Below, one piece after another: positions 1 to 12,125 of a stretch of DNA of 64,000 nt. Source of the DNA: Cephalopachus bancanus (taxonomy: Eukaryota > Chordata > Mammalia > Primates > Tarsiidae). The notes beneath the pieces were generated by a model. It did no database searches and was not told the origin of the DNA. It saw nothing but the letters and a program-made list of their open reading frames with translations. Each line of letters begins with the position of its first letter. The stretch's first letter is position 1. A program made the position numbers and the translations under genes. The stretch is taken from positions 1,178,001-1,242,000 of the forward strand of contig JAPVLO010000146.1 in assembly GCA_027257055.1 (NCBI GenBank), given 5' to 3'.

Positions 1-395
1 ATTTTTTATTTTAAAGATGTGGGGTACAATTCAGGGTTAGGTATGCAAATATTCATTATGCAGGTACCCTTGCTGATGAGGTGTGGCCTCCACCCCCAGG
101 CAGTTTCCCACTACTGCCAATCCCTTTCCTATACTATTATGATAATTGTTCAAGGTCTGCTTATGAGAACATGTGATACTTGTTCTTTGTTTCTGTGATA
201 GAGCACGCAGTATTATAGACTCTATGTCCATCAAAGTTGCTGCAAAGTTCACAATTTTGTCCTTTATGGCTGCACAATATTGCATCGTATATATGTACCA
301 AATTTTTTTATCCAGTCCTCTTTCGATTGGCAGTTCAGTTGATTCCATGTTTTTGCTATTGTGAATAATACTGCAATAAACACACGTGTATTATC
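1..395 (-). mobile_element. L1 3' end (younger family), antisense
   Basis: Read on the minus strand this is the tail of L1 ORF2 and the short 3' UTR ending in a run of A (T-rich at base 1). It closely matches the 3' end of the young L1 at 20.1-22.1 kb and the copy at 34.2-34.6 kb, including the phrase complementary to GATGTGGGGTACAATTCAGG. The element is cut by the window edge. Confidence 0.85.
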
Positions 396-1489
396 TTTTT
401 CTTATTAAACTATGAGAATTTTTCATATATTCTGAATGTATATCTTTTATCAACTATAGAAATTGCAATAAAACTTCTCCTAGGTTGTGATTTCTATTTT
501 ACTTTGTTTATTTTAAATAAATAGTGAAATAATTACTATTCACAAATAGTGAAAACACACAGATTGTGGTTTCTCTCTTTACTTTGTTTATTTTATCTTA
601 TTTTGTTATTCACAAATAGTAACTAAGTTAAAAATTTTAATATAATAAGTTTATCATTTTTTAATAGCTTGTGCTTTTTGTATCTGGGTCAAAGAATCTT
701 TTGTTTTCTTGATTTCATGAAGATGTTCTTAACGTTTATTCTAAAAGTTTTGAAGATTTGTCTTTCATGTTTCAGTGTTGCAACTATTTGGAATGGACTT
801 TTGTGTATGGTATGAGGTGGGAATCTATTTTTTTCTAAAGTGGGACAACCACTTGTTCCACCAATTGAATAGTGCATCCTTTCTCCACTGTTTAGTAAGG
901 TCAACACTGACATATGTGAGAGTCTATTTCTGGAGCTTACATTATATTCCATATTATAGTTAGCATCTTTCTATTAATAACCCACTGTCATAATTTCTAT
1001 AATTTGTAGTAAGCAAGAATGAGTCCACTTTAAGCTGTTATTTCAGAATTATCTTGATTCTCCTTATCTTTGGCTCTTCCATATTCATTTTAGAATCAGC
1101 TTGATAAAATCCATGCAAAACATGGTAGGAATTTTGACTAAAATTGCATTGACTTTATAGATTTAACTTGAGCAGACTGACATCTTTGTGGTATTTTTTC
1201 TACTCCAACCCAAAATTGTAAATCTCTTCACTTATTTAAGTCCTCTTTTAGGTATTTCAATAAAGTTTTATAGTTTTTGATGAAGGGTCTTGTTTTTTGG
1301 GGGGCTTATTTGCAGGAATCTAATATTTTTCTTTAAAATTATATTTAATGTTTTATAATTGTTTGTTGGTAGTATACAGGAATGCTATTTATTTTGTTTA
1401 TTCATCTTTAAGCTAGGATACTCACTGAATTATCTTACTATTAAAATTTTTGTTTATAAGTTTTTTGGATTATCACAATCAAATGGTGC

Positions 1490-1613
1490 TCTCAATCAAA
1501 TAGTGTTCAAATAAGGACAGTTTTATTTTATTCTTTCTTGTGTGAGTGTGTTCTCAATCAAATAGTATTCAAATATGAGCAGTTTTATTTTGTTCTTTCA
1601 TGTGTGGGTGTGT
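1490..1613. repeat. 62-bp tandem duplication
   Basis: Two adjacent copies (1490-1551 and 1552-1613), each starting TCTCAATCAAATAGT and ending in a GTGTG-rich tail, differing at only a few sites. A partial third match lies just upstream (about 1475-1489). It borders directly on the GT/GA microsatellite. Confidence 0.85.
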
Positions 1614-1617
1614 GTGA

Positions 1618-1655
<38 letters not shown>

Positions 1656-1669
1656 AAGAGAGAAAGCGA
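1600..1669. repeat. Compound (GT)n(GA)n microsatellite
   Basis: A run of GT dinucleotides passes directly into a run of GA dinucleotides. It grows out of the 3' end of the second 62-bp duplicate. Confidence 0.95.
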
Positions 1670-2224
1670 TTTATTTAGCTGGTATCTCCAGGATAGTGTT
1701 GACTAGAAGTGGTGATTGATACTGAAGATCCTTAGCTCATTCCTAGTTTTAAAGAAAATGTTCTTAACCTTTGATTTTTAGATATAAAATGGAATATAGA
1801 GTCTGTGTAGATATTCCTTATCAGGTCAAAGCATTACCGATTTTTGTTTACTAGATTTTTTATTCTTTTTATACAAATGACTCTTGCATTTTATGAATAT
1901 TGAATGACTTTTCTGTATTTTTTTCTGTATCTATTGATAGGATCATTTTATTTCTATTTTAATTCATTAATATGGTGTATTATGTTAGTATATTTTCTAA
2001 AATTAAACTGTTATTGCATTTTTGGGGTAATTTCCCCTTTGTCATGATAGATTCTTCTTTGTTCATTTCTTTCAGATGAGATTGGGTGTGTTCAGGGTGG
2101 TATGACTATAGATTGTTCTTTTCTTTCTCACGTACATTTGCTGTATAAAATTAGGATTTTGTTTGTTAAGATTTATTCATCCATTCCATATGTGCTATTT
2201 GGTCTATAATTTTATTTTTATACT

Positions 2225-2690
2225 ATCTGTGGTAGAATGAAAAATAACCTCTCAAAAGATAGCCGTGTCCTAATCCCTGAAAACTGTGAATGCCCCCCTG
2301 CCCCCCAGCCCCTAATGCCCCCCAAAAGATGCAGGTGTGATTCAGTAAAGATCTTGAGATGCGGAGATTATCCAGGTGAGCCCTAAATGCAATCTCTTGT
2401 ATCATCATAAGGGGTAGGCAGTATGTGCATATCCAATGCACACTTAGAGAAGGCACTTTGAAGATTTAATAGAGAGTTTGAAGATGTTGGCCTTAAATTC
2501 TGGATTGATGCAGAAGCTGATTGCCAGAAGAGACAAAGAACTGATTTTCCCTAGAGCCTTCTGAATGAGCATGGACCTGTTGATGTTTTGATTTTGGCCA
2601 AGTGATACTGAAATTAGGCTTCTGGTTCCAGAACGATAGGGGAATACATTTCTGTTGCTTAAAGCCACCAGTTTGTTACAGCTAATTCAG
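2225..2690 (+). mobile_element. Solo LTR, ERVL-MaLR (MLT1-like)
   Basis: The layout resembles MLT1-class LTRs: an opening GGTAGAATGA..., a middle AGATCTTGAGATG...GATTATCCAGGTG block, and an ending close to TTAAAGCCACCAGTTTGTTACAG. Antisense L1 sequence flanks both sides, so it landed inside that L1. There is no internal viral coding sequence. Subfamily not assigned. Confidence 0.6.
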
Positions 2691-2935
2691 GAAATGGATT
2701 CCCTTCTGTTTTCTGGTTTTGACTTTAAAAAGTTCTGACAAATTGAGTTAGGGAATTTTTATTTAATTCCTCTGTAATATTTTGAATAATCTTAACATGT
2801 CTATATTCCTTTAATGTTTGGTAAAAGTCAAGTATAAAGCCATGCAGGACTTCCTCTCTCTCTCTTTTTTCCTCTCTCTCTTTTTGCTTTCCCCTGAACT
2901 TCCTTTTTCCTTATTAATAATTTCTTGATTGCTTT
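2691..2935 (-). mobile_element. Old L1 continuation, antisense
   Basis: Minus-strand L1 ORF2-like text resumes after the LTR (TTTAATGTTTGGTAAAAGTC, then AAAGCCATGCAGG, corresponding to a conserved ORF2 stretch), followed by CT-rich low-complexity sequence at 2850-2890. Confidence 0.55.
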
Positions 2936-5900
2936 TATGCAAGCTTTGAATCTAAAAGCAAGTCTTCATTAGTGATTGGGCTCTTGCCTCAACCTTTATA
3001 TTTAGTGATATTGCACATTAATATATTAGTGATATTTTAAATTAGTGATCTTGCAAATTCATATATACACACCAAGTCTGTGTGTGGCTTTGTTCGGTGT
3101 CAGAGTTACAAGACTCTCCTATTTGTCTAAGCCCTCAGCTCCAAGGTAGCTGTAGTTTGAGAAGATTTCCACAGCCTTTTTTTTTCAGCTTTCATGAATG
3201 AGCAAGGCCCGAGGCATCAAGAAATAAACTGAATTCCAGTTTCTTATTTCACAAGGAGCACTTCTAGTTCTGTTATCACACAAGGGTGTTCTCTTAGCCA
3301 CTGGCACCTGCTTTTTGGCTGGGGCACAAGAGACCAGGAGCTGCAGCTCTGCTCATCTCCTTTCATTTTTGTTTTATTTTTATTTATTTATTCATTTGTC
3401 AGCTAAAATTCTGGGTTTAGAAACAAAAACTTTTCTATTTAAAACCATGTCTATTTTTAGCAGAAAAATACTAAAAATTCAGATTTATATCATGGCATAA
3501 AACAGAATACTTCAATATGTAGAGATAAAAATAGAGTTTTGGGAAAGTAGAGAGAGGAGTAAAAGCTTTAAGCTTAGGCAGAATGGTAGCACTTACTGTG
3601 GTTTTTAATTCTTTATCATTTCTCTAAGGTTTTAGGGCAATTAAATTGCATTTGATATTTGCAGTGTGTATTTTTTTGAAAAATATGAACTACATGGCAA
3701 TATAATGTGTGACTGGACTTTTAGCTTGTCTTGTTTCTATATTATTTCCTGTCTTTTAATTACATTTCAAATCATCAAAACTTGGAAGATGGACCCATCA
3801 TATTAATTATAAGGCTATTGAAGTGTCTACTCAATTAGTAGATTGTCTCAGTTTTCTGATGTAATTGGTTATGTATTGTAAGTTAATTAATAGTCAATGA
3901 TCTAACCACCACAGTTTTCTAATTTAATTGGTTGATACATTTGATATCTCTTTGGAGCATACTCACATAGTGAATGAACCCTTCAATAATTTTGATACTG
4001 CTATTTGTTCCATTTTGAAAGAAATGGCTTAATACTAACATGCTCTAAATAGCATGTTAAAATTCAACCGTGGTGGCAGTTTCTTTTTTCAGCAATTCCC
4101 CTTTGTTCCTTTTAAGTCGCTATACCATCTCTGTTCTCTGGTTTCTGATATTTACCTTTGATCTGTTGTGTGTTTCTTTATATTACTGCCTTCTGTTAAT
4201 TTTGCTACATTCAAAACTTTACACTTTAAAAATTCTTTAATTATCAGCCCAGGATCCTTTTTATGTCTTCTATAGCCTGCCTTCTCCCATCCCACAACTC
4301 CTGTCCAAAGCTGGGAAGTCAGCCATTTTACCAGAAACCAGAAGCTCCCAGTACTTCTTTCTCTGGGTGTGGATCTGGTCCACACTTTCTGCTGAGGCAA
4401 ATATTAATCTCTGAACATAGCTGGCAATGTTCTAATCATAGTAAATAGGTATGTTATGTCTTAATTGCCTTCCAATTTAGATTATTTTATTGGTAAGCTG
4501 GTTTCTTCTTTCCCCTTGCCATTAAGGTGGCTTAAAGAAAGCTATGAAATGGATGAAATGGGAAGACTGAAGTTCATTATCTCAAGCCTAGGGGGAAAGT
4601 ATTAGGTATTCAGAAAAAAGATGTTAAAGAAAAGCTTACCCCTTCTATTCTTACACATTGTGGGGGAGGAGAAAGAAGACAGCGGTAAAGCCAGTAGATG
4701 ATCAGAGGTATGTTCCAATTTCTCCTTTCCAGGCTTTGACCCTGGAGAATATGTTTTGGTTAAATTGAAGGGCAACTTTTACCCTTCTTTATATTTGTGA
4801 TTCTTGGAAGGGAATCCCCCTTCAGGATACCCTAACCCTTGGGGCATAGGTATGGGTTCAAATGAATTCAGCAGTGCATCATGATTAAGAAAGGCCAAGA
4901 AAAGGTCAGACTTAGCTATCCAGAATTATCCTTTGCTCCAGTGTATCAGGCATGGCATACAAATAGCTACGTGTCCCAGACATGATACTAACCCATAGTG
5001 AGGAATGAGGTGACTTTGCGGAAGAGGCTGCAGAAGACAGTTTATACCATAGCTGAATAGAACTATCAGAGACTAAGAGAAGTCAGCAGTGCCCCTGGGA
5101 ACTAAAGTGAGATCAGGTTAGTAGAGCACAATCCTAAATTGAGAAGAACTAGATTATGAATTACATGAGTTGCATATTTTAGCAACAGAAGCCCCATCTA
5201 GATATTTTCTTGGAGAACAGCCATGAAAGTGGTAGAAATATCAGAAATAGAGAATTTATCCAAAGCAGCTATTTATCAGACTAAAATTTAGTGGATGGCT
5301 TTAAATAAAAACCCTGTGAGAATACTGTTGAAGAAAATCAGATTGAAAATAGAAACATAAACAAACTACATTTCTAATTATTTAAAGCCACAACAATAAG
5401 CAACAGAGAAGAGTTTGTAACAACTAAGACTTGTAGGAGGTATAGCTATACCTCCTGAGAGATTTATGGAAGACCCCATCAGACTTTCCTGCTGTAGACG
5501 ACGGTTGTGACTATAGCTAGCAATGCCATGCTTTTAGTTTATGAGGAGTCTGAGAAAGTCTTGATGCTTGTCTCAGGGTATCAGATGAAGCAAATTTCTG
5601 ATTTTTGTTTTGAAATCCAGAAACCTATTATATAGCAATTACAGTGATCCCTTAATTGCTTAAGGAAGCTATTTGAAAATCTTAATTCTCTACGCTACAG
5701 GCCAGTGTGTCAGTTTTCAAAATCCATACTGGCAGTGTGGTAGGAGAGCTTGCAGGGTAGTAACCCAAACTGTCCTTGGATTCTGCCTTTGGAGAAACAG
5801 AGACACCATGGACCTGATGATGGAAACACTTTAGGATAATGCTGTGGTTGACCCTCTGGATTTTCAGGCCTCTTGCATAACTCTGCATCCTTGTTTTTTT

Positions 5901-5980
5901 CCAAATACAACCTGGGACAGAGGAGAAGAAGATATCAAGGGATCTATGGTGTAAATGCGTTACTTTTGTAGCACTTATCA
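2936..5980. other. Unique intronic sequence
   Basis: RIMS2 intron with no gene or repeat I can recognise. Open frames here are short and lack protein-like composition. Confidence 0.55.
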
Positions 5981-6155
5981 TAATTATAATATAGACAACA
6001 TTTGTGCAATTATTTGTTTGCTTATTATCACCCCTATATACTGTAGGCTCCTCGGCAAAATCTATATCTGTTGTACTATGTTTGTTAGCTCTTAGCATAG
6101 TGTCTGGCATATTCTAGCCATTTAGTGAATATTGTATGAATGAATAAATAATTAA
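5980..6155 (+). mobile_element. L2 LINE 3' end
   Basis: Diverged copy of the L2 terminus: CTGTAGGCTCCTCGGCAAAATC, then GCATAGTGTCTGGCATATTC, then AGTGAATATTGTATGAATGA. These match the usual order of L2 3' landmarks. Confidence 0.75.
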
Positions 6156-6629
6156 TGAATTTGTTTTAATAGTTATTTGCCCATCTTTAAATAAATTGGA
6201 ATTTTATGGTCTGATTTAATTTTTATGGTAAATTACTGCTTCATCTAAGTTTACTAATATTGAATGTAATATTTTTTTAGTAGAATGTAGTAAACATGTT
6301 ATACTCAGTGGTGTGTGCTCGTAAATACTAACAAACAGCTTTTTGTTAGAAAAAGCTCTGACTTATGGCATTTCCCAATTTCCTTTGTCTAAATACACCC
6401 ACTATGACTGATTTCATGTTAACCCACATGACATTATGGAATGGGAATTGGGAAGAAATGCACACAATTGGTTCTCACGAGTCAGTGAACAACACTGAAG
6501 CTGTTTAATATCTGTGTTCTAGTAATGCATTGTTCTTCACACACCATGATTGTGCTAGTCGAATACATTCAGTATAGTCTTTACTTTAAGAAGATCATGA
6601 TTTAGTTAAGGTAATGCTATCAACTGTAA

Positions 6630-6985
6630 AAGATAAGCTCACAAAAATATTTGAAGTGCAACATAATAGAAGTTTATTTTTCACCTATGTGAAGTTCACA
6701 CTGTTGTAGTTGATCAGCTGAGTACTCTAGTACTAATTCAGGTTCCCACCTCCTTTTTTCTGTGGCTTCCTTATCTTCAAGATCTTGAGTGAAGAGCATG
6801 AAGATAGCATAAGAGAGTTTTTAAAAGGTCATGAAAGTGGCACACCCATTCCACTTGTATGCCTGTGGCGTCCCCATATATGCAAAATGTAGTTTTCTAA
6901 GAGGAAAATAAAATAAATATGTTGAATAGCTAGCTAGAATTCTCCACGGTTTTCTAGTCATGTGATAGTCATATTGATCAGTTTA
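6630..6985. mobile_element. Possible old interspersed repeat, class unclear
   Basis: The pattern AGAAGTTTATTTTTCACC ... GGTTCCCACCTCC ... GTGGCTTCC ... AAAGTGGCACACCCATTCC resembles an old repeat with an initial TTTATT, but I cannot name the family. Confidence 0.3.
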
Positions 6986-7330
6986 CACTCTTTCACCTTA
7001 TTCCTTCTCTGACAAATGCACATATTTATAAGCCAGTTGCCAATGGTTAGAAGTGGAGTCCGGTAAATTCCTTTTTCTGTGCAGAGTTAGCTGGATTATG
7101 TGAGCTTGACCTGTGGTCTGATTAGCACTCATTTTTAACCTATTATCTTTCCCTTCAGAGGATTACTCTGTAATTTTTTATCCCTGTTTAGAAGAAAATC
7201 AAAGAATTTTGCAGATCTTTAGATCGCTTTAAATTATTACATGCACCTAAAATAACTTTGATTTTTTGCTTCCTTTTATTATTCAGTGTTGCTGTTATAC
7301 GTATTATTTTTATGGTTTTAAAAAATGTTT

Positions 7331-7592
7331 GGGCTGGGCACAGTGGCCACACCTATAATCCCAGAATTTGGGGAGGCCAAGGTGAGAGAGTCACTTGAGC
7401 TCAGGAGTTCGAATTCAGTCTGGGCAATATATTGACCCTTTATTAAAAAAAAAAATTAGCCGGGCATGGCAGCTCACACCTGTGGTCCCAGCTGCAGTAG
7501 AGGCTGAAGCAGAAGGATCCCTGGAGTCCAGGAGTTTGAAGCTGCAGTGCAGCTTGGGTAACGGAGTAAAACTCTGTCTCAAAAAACAAAAG
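7331..7592 (+). mobile_element. Alu dimer, old (AluJ-like)
   Basis: Left arm starts GGGCTGGGCACAGTGG, the middle A-run is at 7444-7456, and the right arm ends ACTCTGTCTCAAAAAAC. It is diverged, with several small deletions. Confidence 0.9.
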
Positions 7593-7879
7593 ATATTTGT
7601 ATTCTCTGTAGTTTATTTTTTTCTTCCTTTTAATCCTACGAAGGATGTTTATGGAATGAAACATATGGTAATAATTGACACATTTGAATAATCAGAGATT
7701 ATTCTCTCTCTTAATATTGCTATGTTACTTTAAAAAATTAGCATATTTAGGACTGAAAATAATAGTACTTTAAAATTTTGAATCCTGTATGTCTTTGTAG
7801 TCTCATGGCCTATTTTTTAAAATAATTATGAGGATCAGGAAACCTAATAGGCTCTAACCATGGAGTCTTATAAGAGTAC

Positions 7880-8152
7880 TTTTTTTTTTTGAGTTGGATT
7901 CTTACTCTGTCAACCAGACTGGAGTGCAGTGGCATGCTCACAGCCACCACAGCCTCAATTTTTCTGCCTCAGCCTTCCAAGCAGCTGGAACTACAGGCAT
8001 GTGCCACCATAACTGACTGATTTTTAGATTTATTGTAGAGACGAGGTCTCGCTGTGTTGCTCAGGCTCGTCTTGAACCCCTGAGCTCAGATAATCCTCTC
8101 GCCTCTGCTTCCCAAAGTGCTGGGATTACAGGCATGAGCCACTGCACCCAGC
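7880..8152 (-). mobile_element. Alu dimer, antisense
   Basis: T-run at 7880-7890, then GAGTTGGATTCTTACTCTG, ending GAGCCACTGCACCCAGC. The GAGTTGGA 3' end marks it as related to the unusual Alu lineage of this genome. Confidence 0.92.
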
Positions 8153-8458
8153 TTAGCATACATATTTAAAAAATATTTTTAATACATTCATCACAAAACA
8201 GTTGGTATTTAATTAATTAAAGTGTTCCATTAGGAAAAGTCCTGTAATTTTATTCCCAAATTAGATAATTTTTTTTCTCTGTACATACAATTTACCTTTT
8301 ATAGGCATTAATCATTTTATAAACAAATAATGAAAACTCGCCTCCCAGCATATATATGTATATATGTTTGTGAGAGGCAGTTCAGTACTGTCAGTTTATA
8401 AGTTAAGTTGTTATGTGCGTAAAGGACCGCAAGTGAAAGTGCCAATTCTTCTGTCCCA

Positions 8459-9400
8459 CTGATTGTATCACTTCAAGACGGAGATACATTTTGAGAAATG
8501 TGTCTTTCAGTGATTTTGTCATATGAACATCATGGAGTGTATTCAAACAAATCCAGATGGTATAGCTTACTACACATGTAGGCTATATGGTGTGGTCTAT
8601 TCCTTCTGTTACAGAACCAAAAAGTTTGTATGACCACTGTGCAGTAACAGACCAGTACACTGAGACAGCAGGGTTTGTAGCAGAGAAAGATTTTTAATGA
8701 TTACAGAGCTGCTGAGCAAGGAAAGGGGAGAGACCCTAAAATCTATCTCCCTGTGGAATTTTGGGCTGGGCTTTTGGGGGGCATTGTGGAGAGTGAGGGG
8801 CTGGAAAATTGGGGTTGTTGATTGGTGGGGTAAGGAGGATAAAATCAGTAGGATGTGGAAACTGCATTGTTTGGCCAGTCAGTTCCTTGTGGCGTCCTTT
8901 AGGCCAGCTGGCATCAGTGGGGTCCTTCAGACCAGCTGGCATCAGTAGTTTCACTGCTATATAGGACCTGATGGAATGTCTCAAATGGAAAACTTAATGT
9001 TTCACAATGCCTAAGTTACCTATAGAGCAGTTAAGGGAAAACATAATCTCGTGACAGTGTTTATGTGATTCTGAGACAATAGACAACAAGCAGCTATGAG
9101 GATGCAGATCAGAGAGCAAGCTGACCTGATGATTAATGCTGAATGTGCTGGAGGCTTTGGTTTATTTTCATTTCTCCTTGTCCCTTCTTATAAAGTTTAT
9201 AGAGACAGTTTCACGCCTAGGCTACAAACCTGTACAGCATGTTAGTGTATTGAATACTGTAGGCTGTTGTAACACAGTGGTGTTCATGTATTTAAGCACA
9301 TAGAAGATACAGTAAAAATATGGTATTATAATCTTAGGAGACCACCCTCATGTATGCAGTCTGTTGTTGACTGAATTGTTTTTATGTAGCACATGACAGT
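8459..9400 (+). mobile_element. Tigger-type DNA transposon (MER8-like), split by an LTR
   Basis: The left part (8459-8606) carries GAGATACATTTTGAGAAATG and GATGGTATAGCTTACTACAC; the right part (9208-9400) carries CCTAGGCTACAAACCTGTAC and ends near GCACATGACAG. Together they reconstitute one short TcMar-Tigger-like element interrupted by about 600 bp. The name MER8 is from memory. Confidence 0.7.
8607..9207 (-). mobile_element. Solo LTR-like insertion inside the Tigger-type element
   Basis: The 601-bp insert is bounded by TG at 8607 and CA at 9207, the standard LTR ends, and interrupts a recognisable DNA transposon. On the minus strand an ATTAAA signal lies about 90 bp from the end, consistent with an R/U5 region. 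Flanking CCTTC and GTTTC may be a decayed target duplication. Internally, CCAGCTGGCATCAGT occurs twice (about 8909 and 8933), so 24-27 bp is duplicated. Family not assigned; no viral coding region. Confidence 0.55.
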
Positions 9401-9894
9401 ACTTGATATGAGTAGATTTAAGATTCCTGAACTTTAAAGATTAATGGACTATTAATTAAGAGTAGGAAGAGATGGTAAAATTAGAAAAGAAAGGTAATTT
9501 GGGTGTTAGAATATGAATATGAAGATACTAGGAGCCAGTTGTTTAGGAGGGAACAAATGATCTAATCAGAAAAAGGGCAACTAATGTGGATAGCCCAGGG
9601 AGTGTGAGAAGTATTAACCTTAACACATGGAGCGTCTTTAATAGGAATCAGACATCATCCTTTAAACCTGATGTTCATTTATCTTATGTTAATATTCACT
9701 GGGTATTAACAGATGAGGAAAATGGAGCTCATAATGCTTCCACTCCTTTTTCTCAGTTTGGGTTACACAGAAGCAATGCAAGTTCACACTAAGACAAGCT
9801 GACAAGACTGCTCATGAACTTTGGTCTTCTCGAGCCAGTCTGAGGAGCACAGCTGTAATCCATTTAACATGTTGAACTGGGAATCTCTGCCCAA

Positions 9895-10075
9895 GACCAA
9901 GGATTTTCAAACTTTAGCAAATATCAGAATGTCCTGGACAATTTGGAGAAAAACTTACAATTGCTGGGCCCCACCCCAGAGTTTCTGATTCAGTAGGTCT
10001 GGGGTGGGACCTGAGAATTTGCATTTCTAGTAAGCATCCGGGTAATATTGATGCTGCCATCCCAGGGATATTCTG
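9895..10075 (+). mobile_element. MER5A-type hAT-Charlie element
   Basis: Core motif GCTGGGCCCCACCCCAGAG, then TCTGATTCAGTAGGTCTGGG and GAGAATTTGCATTTCTA, the well-known body of MER5A. The ends are diverged. Confidence 0.85.
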
Positions 10076-10551
10076 TTGAGACCCAAAAGAGGTTAAGTAA
10101 CCTGCTTACCTTACAACAAATAACAAAGCAGCAAAGCCCTGTTTCTGTATATGATAGTGATTGGATAATTGTCTGTCTACAAACTTTATTTCTATTTCAT
10201 TGTTAATTACCAGGTACTAAATGATGCTATTCTTTAGTACTCTTTGTGATTTATTCCAGATAAATTCATATTTTGGGATCATCTAGCATAGATTATCACT
10301 GAAGCATGAATAGTAATTTATTTAAAACTGAAACGTTGAAATTCAAATTTCATTTATTTCTACAAATACTTGTGGTTCTACAGTGTGCCTTTCAGTTTTT
10401 AGAGAACTCTGCAATACCTACATTTGTCACAAGATGGCATCAAAAGGCTGACCATTTTGGTTGAAATTTGAGTTTTGAGACTGTTGGTGGGTTAGATATA
10501 ATTCATGTCTATTCAGATCAGTTATAGGGAAAGAAACTTTAACTGTGAAGG

Positions 10552-10850
10552 TTTTTTGTTTGTTTGTTTTGTTTTTGAATTGGAGTCTCACTCTGTCGCC
10601 CATGCTGGAGTGCAGTGGTACGATCAAGGCCACCCCAATGTCGACCTGCTGGTCTCAGGCGATCCTTCTGCTTCAGCCTTCCAAATAGCCAGAACTACAG
10701 GCGCGCGCTACCACTCCCGGCTAATTTTTTGGTTTATTGGTCACTCTCGCCATGTTGCCTGGGCTGGTCAAGAACCGACAGGCTCAGGCAATACCCTCAC
10801 CTGTGTCTCCCAAAGTGCTGGGATTATAGGCTTGAGCCACTGTGCCCGGC
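10552..10850 (-). mobile_element. Alu dimer, antisense
   Basis: T/GTTT-rich tail, then TTGGAGTCTCACTCTGTCGCC, ending CACTGTGCCCGGC. Both arms are present. Confidence 0.92.
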
Positions 10851-10951
10851 GGGGGTTTTTTTTTTGGTTTGAGTGAGATATTGGTGTTTTCCTTTTGAAA
10901 ATACTTTCTTGGTAACTTATAAAAATAGGCACATATATTGATGTTATTCAT

Positions 10952-11466
10952 GACTAGTTATTTTGGAAATGAATGAAACATAAATCTTGGCATAATATTA
11001 ACAAATATTTTATCATATTTCTTCCAGAAGAGTTGAAACAAATTCAAGTTGGCAAAAATTTAGGAGATCTTACTATTCTGTGATTTATAAAGTCATATTG
11101 TGCTAATAGAACCTACAGTCCCTGCCTTCAAATTTAGTTGGGAAAAAAGAAATTTATACACAATTACAGGAGAGAACAAAATAATAAGAAAGGATCAAGT
11201 ACAATGTTGTGTGCAATAAGACCTGTACAAACAATATGAAGTGGAATAATGGACAATTAAGCAAAAAAATTAAATGACGTTTTACAAAAATATTTTTGCA
11301 TTAGTCAGAACACCATGTTGAATCTTTTATTGTGACTGTCTATACTGTTGTAATTTATCTGAATGTAAGATAAACATAACCTAGAGAGCTGTGTTTATAT
11401 TAGTATTAGACGAATTATTTTGGAAATTAATGACACATAAATCTTAGCATAATATCAGCAAACAGT
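10952..11466. repeat. Pair of dispersed direct repeats, about 57 bp, 455 bp apart
   Basis: A segment at 10952-11010 (TTATTTTGGAAATGAATGA...) recurs at 11409-11466 (TTATTTTGGAAATTAATGA...) with the same continuation ACATAAATCTT(G/A)GCATAATAT. Identity is about 85 percent by eye. The intervening sequence is unique. Confidence 0.75.
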
Positions 11467-11589
11467 TGAAATATGAACTCACATTTTATGATAATGTGAT
11501 TTTATTTTTTTTCTGATGAATTGAAATATATTTTTTAGAAGAGCAGGAGGGGTTTTCTAGTCACACAGATAATAATTACAATATACTTA

Positions 11590-11835
11590 GATTTCTGGAG
11601 TCTGAAAAATATATCTATTAAAAAATCAAGTGCAGAACAGTTGTTAACAAGGGTTAGAGTGGGGGGAAAGAGGTGTTGCTGTACAATGGATATAGAGTTT
11701 CAGTTTTGCAAGAGAAGTTTTGGAGATATATTTCATAACAAAGTGAATATACTTACCACCAATGAAGTGTTAAAACAGTTAAAATAGTAAATTTTATGTT
11801 ATATATTTTTTCACCACCTTAAAAAAATAAAGTGT
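11590..11835 (+). mobile_element. Old L1 3' UTR and tail (L1M-type)
   Basis: Landmarks TACAATGGATATAGAGTTTC, then CAGTTTTGCAAGAG, then AAATTTTATGTTATATATTT with a short A-rich end, in the order typical of L1M 3' ends. Confidence 0.75.
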
Positions 11836-11865
11836 CTTACTACAAAATATTAGCAATTAGTAGGT

Positions 11866-12027
11866 GTTTTTTTTTTTTTGAGTTGGAGTCTCACTCTGTT
11901 GCCCAGACTGTAGTGCAGTGGCTGCTCCCAGCCACTGCAGCCTCGACCTACTGGGCTCCAGCGATCCTTCCGCCTCAGCCTTCCAAAGTAACTGGAACTA
12001 CAGGCTGCACTACCACGCCCGGCTAAT
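11866..12027 (-). mobile_element. 5'-truncated Alu, antisense, with target duplication
   Basis: T-run (A-tail) at 11867-11879, right-arm sequence, broken off at CCCGGCTAA. It is flanked by TTAGTAGGT at 11857-11865 and again at 12028-12036, a 9-bp target-site duplication. Little decay: a recent insertion of the lineage-specific Alu. Confidence 0.9.
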
Positions 12028-12125
12028 TTAGTAGGTTTTTACTGAGGATCAACAAAGTTGCTGGTTTTCTTATAGCCATTAGGAGCTACTAGAAATTAAT
12101 AAAAGCTATCTCAAGAAGCATATAA

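Larger units (their letters stand above)
396..2222 (-). mobile_element. Old L1 (L1M-type) fragments, antisense
   Basis: AT-rich sequence that reads on the minus strand like diverged L1 ORF2 (for example the segments around 780-960, 1080-1270 and 1930-2090). Frames are broken everywhere. It continues at about 2690 after an inserted LTR. It contains a 62-bp tandem duplication and a GT/GA microsatellite, listed separately. Confidence 0.6.
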
